Assembly (NCBI RefSeq): GCF_003432485.1
Contig: NZ_QVNQ01000005.1
Span: 248,001 to 312,000 of the forward strand
DNA from: Actinomadura spongiicola
GTDB taxonomy: Bacteria; Actinomycetota; Actinomycetes; Streptosporangiales; Streptosporangiaceae
Direction of reading: 5' to 3'
DNA: 64,000 nucleotides
This document shows, one piece after another, positions 8,257 to 16,631 of the stretch. The stretch's first letter is position 1. Each line of letters begins with the position of its first letter. The notes beneath the pieces were generated by a model that searched no databases, was not told the origin of the DNA, and saw only the letters and a list, made by a program, of their open reading frames with translations. The position numbers were made by a program, and so were the translations under genes.

Positions 8257-9060
8257 ATGACGCAGGTCACGGGCAACCAGCCGGAGGGCACGCCGAACTG
8301 GCTCGACATCGGCGTCCCCGACCTCGACCGGGCGAAGACGTTCTATGGGACGCTGCTCGGCTGGGAGTTCCACGACGTGGGCGCCGAAGGCGGCCACTAC
8401 AACATGTGCATGCTGCGCGGGGAGCCCATCGCCGGGATGATGCGGAACCCCGACGACCAGCCCGCCGAGTACTGGTGGAGCGTGTACTTCGCCACCGACG
8501 ACTGCGACGGCACCGTCAAGCGGGTCGCCGACGCGGGCGGGGAGGTCGTCGTCGCGGCCATGGACGTGATGGACCAGGGCCGCATGGCGATCGTCAAGGA
8601 CGCGGTCGGCGGGCAGTTCGGCCTGTGGCAGGGCACCGCCCACCCGGGCTCAGCGATCGTGAACGAGCCGGGGTCGTTCGTCTGGAACGATCTGTTCGTC
8701 CCCGGCGACGCCGGGCCCGCCCGCGAGTTCTACCGGGCGGTGTTCGGTCTCCGGGCCGAGCGGTTGCCGGGCGCGGAGGGCCTCGACTACACCACCCTGG
8801 CCCGCCCGGACGGCCGCCTCATCGGCGGGGTCTTCGGCCATGAGGGCCTCGTCCTCGGCGGTGCCACGGAGCAGGTCGCGTCCTGGCTCACCTACTTCGT
8901 CGTCGACGACACCGACGAGGCGGTCGAGCGGGTCCGCGCGGGCGGCGGCTCCGTCGAGGAGGACCCCGTCGACACCCCGTACGGCCGCATCGCGACCGTG
9001 CGCGACCCGTTCGGCGTCCCGTTCCGCCTGACGAAGCCCGCGCCCTCGCCGGAGTCGTGA
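8257..9060 (+). CDS. VOC family protein with two glyoxalase-like domains
   Basis: A 267-residue protein made of two tandem vicinal-oxygen-chelate units (about 10-130 and 140-260). Each begins with a beta-strand and helix of the type W-x-D-x2-V-P-D-x5-F-Y and ends in a hydrophobic strand (GGQFGLWQ, FGVPFRL). It resembles the CFP32-type actinobacterial proteins often labelled hydroxylase or glyoxalase, whose substrate is not established. AAGGAG lies about 11 bases before the ATG. A bidirectional-looking hairpin separates it from the convergent AIM24 genes. Confidence 0.8.
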   Translation: MTQVTGNQPEGTPNWLDIGVPDLDRAKTFYGTLLGWEFHDVGAEGGHYNMCMLRGEPIAGMMRNPDDQPAEYWWSVYFATDDCDGTVKRVADAGGEVVVAAMDVMDQGRMAIVKDAVGGQFGLWQGTAHPGSAIVNEPGSFVWNDLFVPGDAGPAREFYRAVFGLRAERLPGAEGLDYTTLARPDGRLIGGVFGHEGLVLGGATEQVASWLTYFVVDDTDEAVERVRAGGGSVEEDPVDTPYGRIATVRDPFGVPFRLTKPAPSPES

Positions 9061-9074
9061 ACCGGCGGGCCGGT

Positions 9075-9102
9075 CCGGACGCCCGCGCCCGCGGGTGTCC
9101 GG
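9075..9102. terminator. Hairpin between convergent genes
   Basis: Arms 9075-9087 and 9090-9102 (CCGGACGCCCGCG against CGCGGGTGTCCGG) pair over 13 positions with one G-T wobble and a two-base loop. It lies between the stops of the VOC gene and the last AIM24 gene, so it probably ends both transcripts. Confidence 0.75.
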
Positions 9103-9108
9103 ATCCGG

Positions 9109-9870
9109 TCAGCCCTGCCGCTCGGCGGACAGCCGCTGGTTGATCGTGTTCTGGAGCCGCTGGAGGCCGGACGTGCCGACCAGCCCGATCTGCCCCTCCA
9201 GGTCACGCAGCAGGGTGTCCTCGTTCATCACGGCCTCGGACGACTGCATCAGCACGGTGCCCTGGCCGGTGAAGTCGAACTGGTGCTCCTCACCGGACTG
9301 CCCGCCGATCCCGAACACCATCCGCGCCGCGCCGAACGCCCCGCGCATGTAGGAGTGGTCGTAGTGGTGGCACGGGGACGGGCAGTCGGCCCAGCCGAGC
9401 AGCGCCTGCGGGTCGACCCTGATCGGCGGTTCGACGAAGTGGACCGGCCCGTTGGAGGCGGCCACGAACCGTCCGGTGCCGATCAACGTCAGGAAACCCG
9501 GGATGATCGACTGTTTGAGCTCCAGGCCGGGCTCGAACGCCAGGAGGTTCCCGGCGCGGACGGTGAGGTTCCCGTTGTCGAGGTCGAACGAGTTCACGTC
9601 GTAGCCACGGTCGGCGAGCAGGAGCTTGCCCTGCCCCTGCGCGACGATCCAGTCCTGCGCGTACAGCGGCGAGTTGAACGTGTGCGCGACGAGGGAGTCG
9701 AGCGGGCCCGCCGACAGCGCCTCGAACTTGATCTGCCCGTAGTAGGCGATCATCTTGCCCTTCTGCGCGAACCACTGCCCGTTGAGGTCGACGCTGAAGG
9801 CATACGGGTTGACGTTGTCGTTGGACGGAAGCGTCCCAGGGTTCCAGGTCCGCGTGCCGAACGTGCTCAC
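9109..9870 (-). CDS. AIM24 family protein (third of three)
   Basis: 253 residues; one AIM24 domain, a beta-rich fold named after a mitochondrial protein and widespread in actinobacteria with no settled function. Internal FEALSAGP, FEPGLELKQ and GTVLMQSSEA strands repeat the family pattern. It diverges most from the other two copies and has an extra N-terminal segment (WNPGTLPSNDN). GTG 9870 is chosen because AAAGGAAG lies eight bases upstream, inside the last codons of the preceding gene, so translation is probably coupled. The ORF stays open upstream of 9870, but that segment overlaps the neighbouring gene. Confidence 0.8.
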   Translation of the reverse strand: MSTFGTRTWNPGTLPSNDNVNPYAFSVDLNGQWFAQKGKMIAYYGQIKFEALSAGPLDSLVAHTFNSPLYAQDWIVAQGQGKLLLADRGYDVNSFDLDNGNLTVRAGNLLAFEPGLELKQSIIPGFLTLIGTGRFVAASNGPVHFVEPPIRVDPQALLGWADCPSPCHHYDHSYMRGAFGAARMVFGIGGQSGEEHQFDFTGQGTVLMQSSEAVMNEDTLLRDLEGQIGLVGTSGLQRLQNTINQRLSAERQG

Positions 9871-9872
9871 GG

Positions 9873-10526
9873 TCAGATCTTCCTTTCGCTGGCCTGGATG
9901 TAGACGACTCCGGTGCCGCTCAGTTCGAGCTGGAACGCCTCGCCGGAGCCGCGTCCGACCAGGTCGCGCAGGCCCACGGCCGTGGTGAGCTTGTTCTGCA
10001 CCTGCCCGCGGTGCGCCACGTAGGCCTGTGGGTCGACGTGCACGGGACGCTGCGGGCCGATCGGCAGTTCCATCACGCCGCCGTGCGACAGCAGCGCGCA
10101 CGACCCGTGCCCGGTGAGCGTCGAGGTGAACAGGCCCTGCCCGGTGACCGCGCCGCGGACGATGCCGCGCACGCCGCCCTGCTCGCCCATGAACATCGTC
10201 CCGACCTGGAGGGACGCGTCGTGCACCAGCAGCCGGTCGGCCTCGACGTAGAGCGTGTCGGCGCCGTTCAGGTCGATGACGGTGACGTCCATGCCGCTCT
10301 GCCCGAACAGGACGCTGCCCTGGCCGGTGACGTGCATCATCGCGGTCCGCTCCCCGGCGACGGCGCGTCCGAGGGTGCCGCCGAGGCCCTGCCCGGCCGT
10401 CGCGGTCGGCGCGAACGACACCGGGCCGGCGTAGGCGAGCATCGCGCCGCGCTTGCTGTAGACCTCCTGCCCCGGCCCGATCGGCACCTGGAGCATCTTG
10501 GCGTTGATGGACTGGTAACCGGGCAT
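9873..10526 (-). CDS. AIM24 family protein (second of three)
   Basis: 217 residues, one AIM24 domain. Features shared with its neighbours include KRGAMLAY near the N-terminus, a central Gly-rich GQGLGGTLGRAVAGE, the strand pair TLYVEADRLL, and a PVHVDPQAYVAH motif toward the C-terminus. The ATG overlaps the upstream stop by one base (TGATG), and the stop lies three bases before the next start, so the three genes form a tight operon. No catalytic residues or signal peptide can be seen; probably cytoplasmic. Confidence 0.82.
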   Translation of the reverse strand: MPGYQSINAKMLQVPIGPGQEVYSKRGAMLAYAGPVSFAPTATAGQGLGGTLGRAVAGERTAMMHVTGQGSVLFGQSGMDVTVIDLNGADTLYVEADRLLVHDASLQVGTMFMGEQGGVRGIVRGAVTGQGLFTSTLTGHGSCALLSHGGVMELPIGPQRPVHVDPQAYVAHRGQVQNKLTTAVGLRDLVGRGSGEAFQLELSGTGVVYIQASERKI

Positions 10527-11164
10527 CAGACCTCCAGGATTCCGCCGCGCTCGGCCGGTTGGACGTAGACCAGGCCGTGGCCCTGGTACCGGAACTGCAC
10601 GCTCTCCCCCGAGCCCTGGCCGAGCACCGTCCGCCAGTTGACGTCGGTGACGACGTCCTGCTGGAGCTGCCCGTGATGGCAGACGTAGGCGTGCGGGTCG
10701 ACGCAGAGCGGCGCGTGCGGCGTCACCTCCAGCGCGATCGCGGGACCGTCCGAGAGGATCGCGACCGTCCCGTGCCCGTCCACCTTGGTGGTGGCGAGGC
10801 CCTGCCCGGTGCCCATGCCCCGCAACCCGACGAAGTGGACACCGGTCTGGAGGTTCCCGTCGAGGGCGAGGAGGCTCTCCGACTCGACGAACAGGGTGTC
10901 GCCGGTCAGCTGGACGAGGGTCACCTCCGTCGCCTCGCTCGCCAGGTAGACCGTGCCCTGCCCGTTGATCTCCATGAGGGTCATGCCCTCACCGGCGATC
11001 CTGCGTTTCAACGCGCCCCGCAGTCCCTCGCCGCCCGTCATGCCCTGCCGCTTGAACGACATCTGGCCCTCGTAGGCGACCATGGAACCGTTCAATGCCC
11101 TGATGGTCTCGCCGCCGAGATCGACGGCGAGCATCTTTGAGCCGTTCAATCGAAATTGCGCCAC
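10526..11164 (-). CDS. AIM24 family protein (first of three)
   Basis: 212 residues from GTG 11164, giving the N-terminus VAQFRLNGSKMLAVD, which I recognise as typical of actinobacterial AIM24 proteins. GSMVAYEGQMSFKRQ, a Gly-rich turn (GGEGLRGALKRRIAGE) and CVDPHAYVCH are conserved with the second copy. It heads the three-gene operon. No strong ribosome site lies upstream. An extended reading to 11227 would add 21 residues with no family support. Confidence 0.8.
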   Translation of the reverse strand: MAQFRLNGSKMLAVDLGGETIRALNGSMVAYEGQMSFKRQGMTGGEGLRGALKRRIAGEGMTLMEINGQGTVYLASEATEVTLVQLTGDTLFVESESLLALDGNLQTGVHFVGLRGMGTGQGLATTKVDGHGTVAILSDGPAIALEVTPHAPLCVDPHAYVCHHGQLQQDVVTDVNWRTVLGQGSGESVQFRYQGHGLVYVQPAERGGILEV

Positions 11165-11315
11165 GAAGCGAGAACATACATCCGTTGCCGGGGAGTGCGG
11201 GGGGTCGTCCCCCCAGAGGACACGCACCCGGAGGTGTCAGGAATCGTCCCCGCACAATCGACGGGCCCGGCGCGTTGACGGTCCGCCCGCACGCGGATCG
11301 GGAAGGATGAGCACC

Positions 11316-11711
11316 ATGTGGATGGCTCCCGAGAACCGCAGCCTCGCCAGGTGGGCCGTGCCCGGGATCGTCCTGGCCGCGGGTGTCGTGGTCGGTGCCG
11401 TGCTGGCCGCCGACGGGCGGACCGGGACCGCTCTCGTCGCGCTCGCCGCGCTGGCCGGCTACGCGGCGTACCTGGCGTACCGGCGCAACGAGCCCACCCT
11501 CCCGATCGGCGAGGGGTTCGGGTCGGGCACACGGGCACGCGCGCATCTGAGAGCGGCGGCGACGACCGGGGACGTGCTGACCGTCGCGGTGATCGGCGGG
11601 CTGGTCGTCCAGGCGCTGCGGGGCGGCGACATCACCCCCTACGTGTGGCTCGCCGCCATAGCCGGAGCGACGTACCTGCTGTCGGCGTTCGCCAGTGGTC
11701 GCAGCCTGTGA
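11316..11711 (+). CDS. Small integral membrane protein
   Basis: 131 residues; four hydrophobic segments (about 10-30, 33-50, 83-101 and 107-125) with a short polar loop in the middle. No enzyme or transporter motif is recognised. ATG 11316 is preferred because GGAAGG (11301-11306) lies nine bases upstream; ATG 11307 directly abuts that sequence. Divergent from the AIM24 operon and read toward the EAL-domain gene. Function unknown. Confidence 0.65.
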   Translation: MWMAPENRSLARWAVPGIVLAAGVVVGAVLAADGRTGTALVALAALAGYAAYLAYRRNEPTLPIGEGFGSGTRARAHLRAAATTGDVLTVAVIGGLVVQALRGGDITPYVWLAAIAGATYLLSAFASGRSL

Positions 11712-11781
11712 ACCGCGAATATTGAGTTAACTTCGGCTGACAAGTCTGGTTTCGCGGGCGGTTGGGCGACATGATGCGGCT

Positions 11782-12915
11782 GTGTCAGCCGTCAACGCCC
11801 TTGACGCCCTCCTCCCGGCCCGGGCGGTGTTCCACCCGGTCGTCGATCTCGGCGCCGGCACCGTCGTCGCCGTGGAGGCCCACACGCCCCCCGCCGTCCT
11901 CGCCGGCCCGGCGCGGCCCGATCCCGCCGCCGAGGACGCCCGCCGCGCCGTGGACGCGGCCCGCGCCGCCACCGGCCTCGGCACACCGCTCCCCCTCCAG
12001 ATCGGCCTGCGCGCCGAGACCCTGGCTCACGGCGACGACCTCCTCACCGAGCTGCACCGCGGCCTCGTCGACACCGGACGCCGCCCCCAGGAGATCATCA
12101 TCTGCGTGTCGGGCGGGTTCGCGCCCGCGCTCCGCCCGCCGGTCACCGCGGCGCTGTCGAGCCTGCGCCGCACCGGCTACCTCGTCGGGCTCGCCGGTCT
12201 CGGCGCCGCCCACGCGCCCCTCGACCTGCTCGTGGAGGGCGCCTCCTACCTCCTGAAGCTCGACGCCGAGCTGGCCCGCAGGGCGGTGTCCGAGCCGCGC
12301 CGCGCCGCGCTGGTGGGGAGCCTGGTCGAGCTGGCGCACCGCCTGGAGACGCACGTGCTGGCGCCGCAGATGGCGACCCGGGAACAGGTGCTGCACATGC
12401 GCGACGCGGGGGTGCGGCTCGTCCAGGGCCCGGCGCTCGCGCCGCCGGAGTGGCGCCCCGGAATGCCGGTCCACATACCCGTCGCCGCCGAGGAACCCGC
12501 CCGGGCGCCGAACGTGGGCCTCGGTCCGCGGGTCTCGGAGTTCACGCTGCCCGCGGTGACGCTGCCGCACACGGCCACCGCCGGGGAGGTCCTGAACGCC
12601 CTGAACGCCGAGACCGGCATCACCAGCATCGTGCTGGTCGACGACCGGCAGCGGCCCCACCGCACGGTCGACCGGACCCGGTTCCTGCTACGGCTGTCGG
12701 GTGCCTACGGTCACGCCCTGCACGCCCGCAGGCCCGCCGCGCGGCTCGCCGACGACCCGCGCCTGGTACCGCGCACGGTCCCCGCCGTGGCGGCACTACG
12801 AGCCGCCGGACGGGAGGAGGATCGCGTCTATGACGATCTGGTCGTGGTGGACGAGATCGGCCGCTGCCTCGGCATCGTCCGCGTCGCCGACCTCATCCGC
12901 GGCCTGTCCCGCTGA
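11782..12915 (+). CDS. Degenerate EAL-domain protein with C-terminal CBS-like pair
   Basis: 377 residues. Residues 1-235 follow an EAL phosphodiesterase fold (VFHPVVDLGAGTVVAVEAH at 16-34), but the c-di-GMP hydrolysis residues are largely gone: EAL reads EAH, the Asn strand is LQIGLR, the DDFG loop is GLGA, and the late Glu motif is VLAPQMAT; only a Lys in LLKLD is kept. Residues 250-377 look like a CBS-domain pair (SIVLVDD and LVVVDEIGRCLGIV). I infer a non-catalytic sensor or scaffold that may bind a nucleotide. GTG 11782 lies six bases after a CATGAT -10-like element, so the gene is probably leaderless. Confidence 0.7.
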   Translation: MSAVNALDALLPARAVFHPVVDLGAGTVVAVEAHTPPAVLAGPARPDPAAEDARRAVDAARAATGLGTPLPLQIGLRAETLAHGDDLLTELHRGLVDTGRRPQEIIICVSGGFAPALRPPVTAALSSLRRTGYLVGLAGLGAAHAPLDLLVEGASYLLKLDAELARRAVSEPRRAALVGSLVELAHRLETHVLAPQMATREQVLHMRDAGVRLVQGPALAPPEWRPGMPVHIPVAAEEPARAPNVGLGPRVSEFTLPAVTLPHTATAGEVLNALNAETGITSIVLVDDRQRPHRTVDRTRFLLRLSGAYGHALHARRPAARLADDPRLVPRTVPAVAALRAAGREEDRVYDDLVVVDEIGRCLGIVRVADLIRGLSR

Positions 12916-13103
12916 AACCACCCCCACACCACCGGCCCCCTGGACACGGCTGGTCAACGAAACCTGTCGATCAATGCGCTTCAACCCTTTGGGCAAGTTA
13001 ACTTTGCGTTATGATACAACTCCAAAGAGAAACCAGGACGACTACGTCACCTGCGGTGAATGGCGACAATCCGTACGCTGCGTTGGCCAGTACGCTGGAG
13101 AAC
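12916..13103 (+). promoter_or_regulatory. Promoter region of the Uma2 gene
   Basis: 188 bp, AT-richer than its surroundings. A TATGAT at 13010-13015 follows TTGGGC at 12989 with a short 15-base spacer, and a palindromic GTTAAC lies between them. A second -10-like TACGCT (13091-13096) stands seven bases before ATG 13104. Either could be used; no operator was recognised. Confidence 0.4.
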
Positions 13104-13697
13104 ATGGGCGACCGCGCGGGAGATGGGTTCGTAACCAATCGATTCGACCAGGACACCGTCGCCAAGGCGCTGGAGGATCTGGCCGATTTCGCCGAGAAGC
13201 GCGGTCTCACGTTCTCCAAGTTCGAGTCCATCGGAGATTCGCTCGTGATGCTCGCGGCGCCCCGCTGGGAACACGGGGACATCATCGACCAGATCAAGGA
13301 GCAGGTGCCACGGCATCGTCGCTGCAAGATCTCCACCGACCTCCAACTGACCGCCGAGCCCAGGGAACCCGTCCCGGACCTGATCGTGCTCCCGGAAGCA
13401 CTACGGCAGGGAAGCAAGCCCTGGGCGCACGAAACCGAGCTCCTGGTGGAAGTCGTCAGTCCTAGCAACTACCGCTCGGACTACGAGGGCAAGCGCGAGC
13501 GTTACGCCCGATCCAACGCACCGCAATACCTGCTGGTGGATCCCCGAGATGGGGTGTGCGTGCTGTTCAGCGGGCCGAAGAAGGCCGACGGCACGTACGA
13601 ACGGGTCGTCACCACCAAGTTCGGGGAGCCCGTCGTCGGGTTGGCCTGCATGGACGGTGGCGAGCTGGACACCTCGGAGTTCCTCAGGTACACGTGA
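13104..13697 (+). CDS. Uma2 family (DUF820) PD-(D/E)XK nuclease-like protein
   Basis: 197 residues from ATG 13104. The restriction-endonuclease fold is clear: H in WEHGDIIDQI, PDLIVLP carrying the motif Asp, then ELLVEVVSPSN with the catalytic Glu, then KRERYARSNAPQYLLVDP with the Lys and Tyr. Uma2 proteins are abundant in actinobacteria and cyanobacteria and are often annotated as endonucleases, but a physiological target is not settled. An in-frame ATG at 13011 would add 31 residues and coincides with a promoter-like element, so the shorter form fits the family length. Stand-alone gene, ending in a hairpin. Confidence 0.8.
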   Translation: MGDRAGDGFVTNRFDQDTVAKALEDLADFAEKRGLTFSKFESIGDSLVMLAAPRWEHGDIIDQIKEQVPRHRRCKISTDLQLTAEPREPVPDLIVLPEALRQGSKPWAHETELLVEVVSPSNYRSDYEGKRERYARSNAPQYLLVDPRDGVCVLFSGPKKADGTYERVVTTKFGEPVVGLACMDGGELDTSEFLRYT

Positions 13698-13724
13698 GGC
13701 CGCGGCCCGGTTGGGCGCGGCCTC
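13696..13724. terminator. Hairpin between convergent Uma2 and suf operon
   Basis: GAGGCCGCG (13696-13704) pairs perfectly with CGCGGCCTC (13716-13724), extended by CCC/GGG across a bulge. It begins inside the Uma2 stop codon and lies just past the last suf gene, so it can serve both transcripts. Confidence 0.7.
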
Positions 13725-13746
13725 GGTGTGGGTGGCCTCGGTGTGG
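13719..13746. repeat. 13-bp direct repeat
   Basis: GGCCTCGGTGTGG occurs at 13719-13731 and again at 13734-13746, overlapping the right arm of the preceding hairpin. Probably a local duplication; no function is suggested. Confidence 0.6.
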
Positions 13747-13751
13747 TGGTG

Positions 13752-14072
13752 TCAGACGTTGAAACCGAGGGCGCGGAGTTGGTCGCGGCCCTCGTCGGTG
13801 ATCTTGTCGGGGCCCCACGGGGGGAGCCAGACCCAGTTGATCTTGACGTCCTTGACGAGGCCCTCCAGGGCGCTGTGGGCCTGGTCCTCGATCACGTCGG
13901 TGAGCGGGCAGGCGGCGCTGGTGAGCGTCATGTCGAGGGTGGCCACCTCGTCGTCCAGGTTGACGCCGTACACCAGCCCGAGGTCGACGACGTTGATGCC
14001 GAGTTCGGGGTCGACGACGTCCTTGAGGGCCTCGAGGATCTCCTCCTCGGGGACGGCGGTGGTTTCGGTCAT
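13752..14072 (-). CDS. sufT: SufT-like iron-sulfur cluster assembly factor (MIP18/DUF59)
   Basis: 106 residues, a single MIP18/DUF59 domain: VVDPELGINVVDLGLVYGV near the N-terminus and TSAACPLTD with the conserved cysteine near residue 58. Family members help mature or carry Fe-S clusters. It is the last gene of the suf operon, and its ATG overlaps the sufU stop by four bases (ATGA), so translation is coupled. Cytoplasmic. Confidence 0.9.
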   Translation of the reverse strand: MTETTAVPEEEILEALKDVVDPELGINVVDLGLVYGVNLDDEVATLDMTLTSAACPLTDVIEDQAHSALEGLVKDVKINWVWLPPWGPDKITDEGRDQLRALGFNV

Positions 14073-14527
14073 GATGCCTCTCCGAGTGCGCGGGCGGTCG
14101 CGTCCTTCCACGCCATCCAGGCGAGCAGGGCGCATTTGATGCGGGCGGGGTACTTGGAGACCCCCACGAAGGCGATGGCGTCCTCCAGGACGTCCTCGTC
14201 GGCGTCGACGTCCCGGCCCCGGGACTGCATCAGCGTCAGGAACTCCTCGCCGACCGCCATCGCCTCCTTGACGGACTTCCCGATGACCAGGTCGGACATC
14301 ACCGAGGCGCTGGCCTGGCTGATGGAGCAGCCCATCGCGTCGTAGGACACGTCGGCGACCGTGGCGTCCTGGCCCTCGCCGTCCAGGTGGACGCGCAGCG
14401 TCACCTCGTCGCCGCACGTCGGGTTGACGTGGTGCGCCTCGCCCTCGAACGGCTCACGCAGCCCCCGGTGGTGGGGGTTGCGGTAATGGTCCAGGATGAC
14501 CTCCTGGTACATCGCCTCCAGCTGCAT
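14069..14527 (-). CDS. sufU: SufU, zinc-dependent sulfurtransferase for Fe-S assembly
   Basis: 152 residues. Takes sulfane sulfur from SufS and delivers it to the SufBCD scaffold. The zinc/sulfur ligands are visible: Cys38 and Asp40 in NPTCGD, Cys67 in MGCSIS and Cys132 in IKCALL. The spacing and the insert between the second and third cysteines mark SufU rather than a classical IscU. It lies between sufS and sufT. Confidence 0.93.
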   Translation of the reverse strand: MQLEAMYQEVILDHYRNPHHRGLREPFEGEAHHVNPTCGDEVTLRVHLDGEGQDATVADVSYDAMGCSISQASASVMSDLVIGKSVKEAMAVGEEFLTLMQSRGRDVDADEDVLEDAIAFVGVSKYPARIKCALLAWMAWKDATARALGEAS

Positions 14528-14582
14528 GTCGTCCTTTCCGAGGCCTTTCTCGCTACAACAGGGCGGGTCCGGGGACTGTTCC

Positions 14583-15845
14583 TCAGGTGGTCCCGAAGAA
14601 CTTCTGGGCCTGCCTCACCCCGTCGGCGAGGGCGTCCACGTCACCGAGCGTGTTGTAGAGGTAGAACGTCGCGCGGGTCGTCGCCGGGATGCCGAAGCGG
14701 CGGCAGATCGGCCACGCGCAGTGGTGCCCGACGCGGACCTCGACGCCGAGGTCGTCGAGGACCTGGCCGACGTCGTGCGGGTGGATGTCCTCGACGGTGA
14801 ACGACACGGCGCCGCCGCGGGCCTCCGTGGTGCCCGGGCCGATGATCCGGACGCCGGGGACCTCGCCGAGCCGTTCGAGGGCGTAGGCGGTGAGGGCCAC
14901 CTCGTGGGCGTGCACGCGGTCCATGCCGATCTCGGCGAGATAGTCGCAGGCGACGCCGAGGCCGATGGCCTGCGCGGTCATCGGAACGCCCGCCTCGAAC
15001 CGCTGCGGCGGCGGCATGAACGTGGTCTCGTCCATGTGGACGATCTCGATCATGGATCCGCCGGTGATGAACGGCGGCATGACCTCCAGCAGCTCGCCGC
15101 GTCCCCACAGCACGCCGATGCCGGTCGGGCCGAGCATCTTGTGGCCGGAGAACGTGAGGAAGTCGACGCCGAGGTCGGCGACGTCCACCCGCTGGTGCGG
15201 AACCGCCTGCGCGGAGTCCAGCAGGACCAGGGCACCGACGGCGTGGGCGCGGGCCGCGATCCGCTCCACCGGCGGGACGGTGCCGAGGACGTTCGACTGG
15301 TGCGTCAACGCGACGATCTTCGTGCGCTCGTTGACGATGTCGTCGAGGTTCTCCAGGTCGAGGCGGCCGTCGTCGGTGATGCCGAACCAGCGCAGCGTCG
15401 CCCCGGTCCTGCGGCAGAGCTGCTGCCACGGGACGAGGTTGGCGTGGTGCTCCATCTCCGTCACCACGACCTCGTCGCCGGGGCCGACCGCGAACCGCTC
15501 CGCCTCCGGACCCGCCGTCGCGGCGTTGCTCATCACGTAGGCGACCAGGTTGATGGCCTCGGTGGCGTTCTTGGTGAACACCACGTCGGCGGTCGACGCG
15601 CCGATGAACCGGGCGATGGACGCGCGGGCGTTCTCGTAGGCCTCCGTCGCCTCCTCGGCGAGCTGGTGCGCCCCGCGGTGCGGCGCCGCGTTGTGCCGCT
15701 CGTAGAACCGGCGCTCCGCGTCCAGGACGCGGACCGGCTTCTGCGACGTCGCGCCCGAGTCGAGGTACACCAGGGGACGCCCGCCGCGAACCGTGCGCTG
15801 GAGCAGCGGGAAGTCCTTCTTCAGCTCCTCCGGCAGAAGGCTCAT
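14583..15845 (-). CDS. sufS: SufS cysteine desulfurase
   Basis: 420 residues, PLP-dependent, group II. Removes sulfur from L-cysteine as an enzyme persulfide. TKNATEAINLVAY and EMEHHANLVPW form the cofactor pocket, the PLP lysine is in FSGHKMLGPTG, and the persulfide cysteine is in HHCAWPICRRFG near residue 375. Its ATG overlaps the sufC stop by four bases. It would pass sulfur to SufU, encoded next. Confidence 0.95.
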   Translation of the reverse strand: MSLLPEELKKDFPLLQRTVRGGRPLVYLDSGATSQKPVRVLDAERRFYERHNAAPHRGAHQLAEEATEAYENARASIARFIGASTADVVFTKNATEAINLVAYVMSNAATAGPEAERFAVGPGDEVVVTEMEHHANLVPWQQLCRRTGATLRWFGITDDGRLDLENLDDIVNERTKIVALTHQSNVLGTVPPVERIAARAHAVGALVLLDSAQAVPHQRVDVADLGVDFLTFSGHKMLGPTGIGVLWGRGELLEVMPPFITGGSMIEIVHMDETTFMPPPQRFEAGVPMTAQAIGLGVACDYLAEIGMDRVHAHEVALTAYALERLGEVPGVRIIGPGTTEARGGAVSFTVEDIHPHDVGQVLDDLGVEVRVGHHCAWPICRRFGIPATTRATFYLYNTLGDVDALADGVRQAQKFFGTT

Positions 15846-16606
15846 AGGGACGCGCCCGCCTTCACGTACTTCTCGTAGCCCTGCTCCTCCAGCTCGTCGG
15901 CCAGTTCGGGGCCGCCCTCGGCAACGACGCGTCCACCGGCGAACACGTGCACGAAGTCGGGCTTCACGTAGCGGAGGATGCGGGTGTAGTGGGTGATGAG
16001 CAGGACACCGGTGTCGCCGGACGCGAACCGGTTGACGCCCTCGGCGACGACCTTGAGGGCGTCGACGTCCAGGCCGGAGTCGGTCTCGTCCAGGACGGCG
16101 ACCTTCGGCTTCAGCATCTCCAGCTGGAGGATCTCGTGCCGCTTCTTCTCACCGCCGGAGAAGCCCTCGTTCAGGCTGCGCTGCGCGAACGCCGGGTCGA
16201 TGGACAGGTTCTCCATCGCCTGCTTCATGTCCTTGGAGAACTCGCGCAGCTTCGGGGCCTCCCCGCGGACGGCCGTCACGGCGGAGCGCAGGAAGTTGGA
16301 GACGGACACGCCGGGCACCTCGACCGGGTACTGCATCGCCAGGAACAGCCCGGCGCGGGCGCGTTCGTCGACCGTCATGTCGAGGACGTCCTCGCCGTCG
16401 AGCGTGACCGTCCCGGACGTCACCTCGTACTTGGGGTGCCCGGCGACCGCGTAGGCGAGGGTGGACTTGCCGGAGCCGTTCGGCCCCATGATCGCGTGGG
16501 TCTCGCCGGCCTGCACGGTCAGGTCGACCCCGCGCAGGATCTCCTTCGCCCCGTCGGAACCGTCGCCGACGGAGACGTGGAGGTCGCGGATCTCAAGCGT
16601 GGCCAT
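15842..16606 (-). CDS. sufC: SufC ATPase of the SufBCD scaffold
   Basis: 254 residues, soluble ABC-type ATPase. Walker A GPNGSGKST near residue 41, the family-typical FLAMQYPVEVPGV, FSGGEKKRHEILQ signature, Walker B and the SufC-specific DETDSGLDVDALK. It drives shape changes in SufB-SufD during cluster assembly. It follows the Rieske gene after a 25-base gap and overlaps sufS. Confidence 0.95.
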   Translation of the reverse strand: MATLEIRDLHVSVGDGSDGAKEILRGVDLTVQAGETHAIMGPNGSGKSTLAYAVAGHPKYEVTSGTVTLDGEDVLDMTVDERARAGLFLAMQYPVEVPGVSVSNFLRSAVTAVRGEAPKLREFSKDMKQAMENLSIDPAFAQRSLNEGFSGGEKKRHEILQLEMLKPKVAVLDETDSGLDVDALKVVAEGVNRFASGDTGVLLITHYTRILRYVKPDFVHVFAGGRVVAEGGPELADELEEQGYEKYVKAGASL

Positions 16607-16631
16607 AGTGCGTGTAGTCCTTAGTGGTAGA

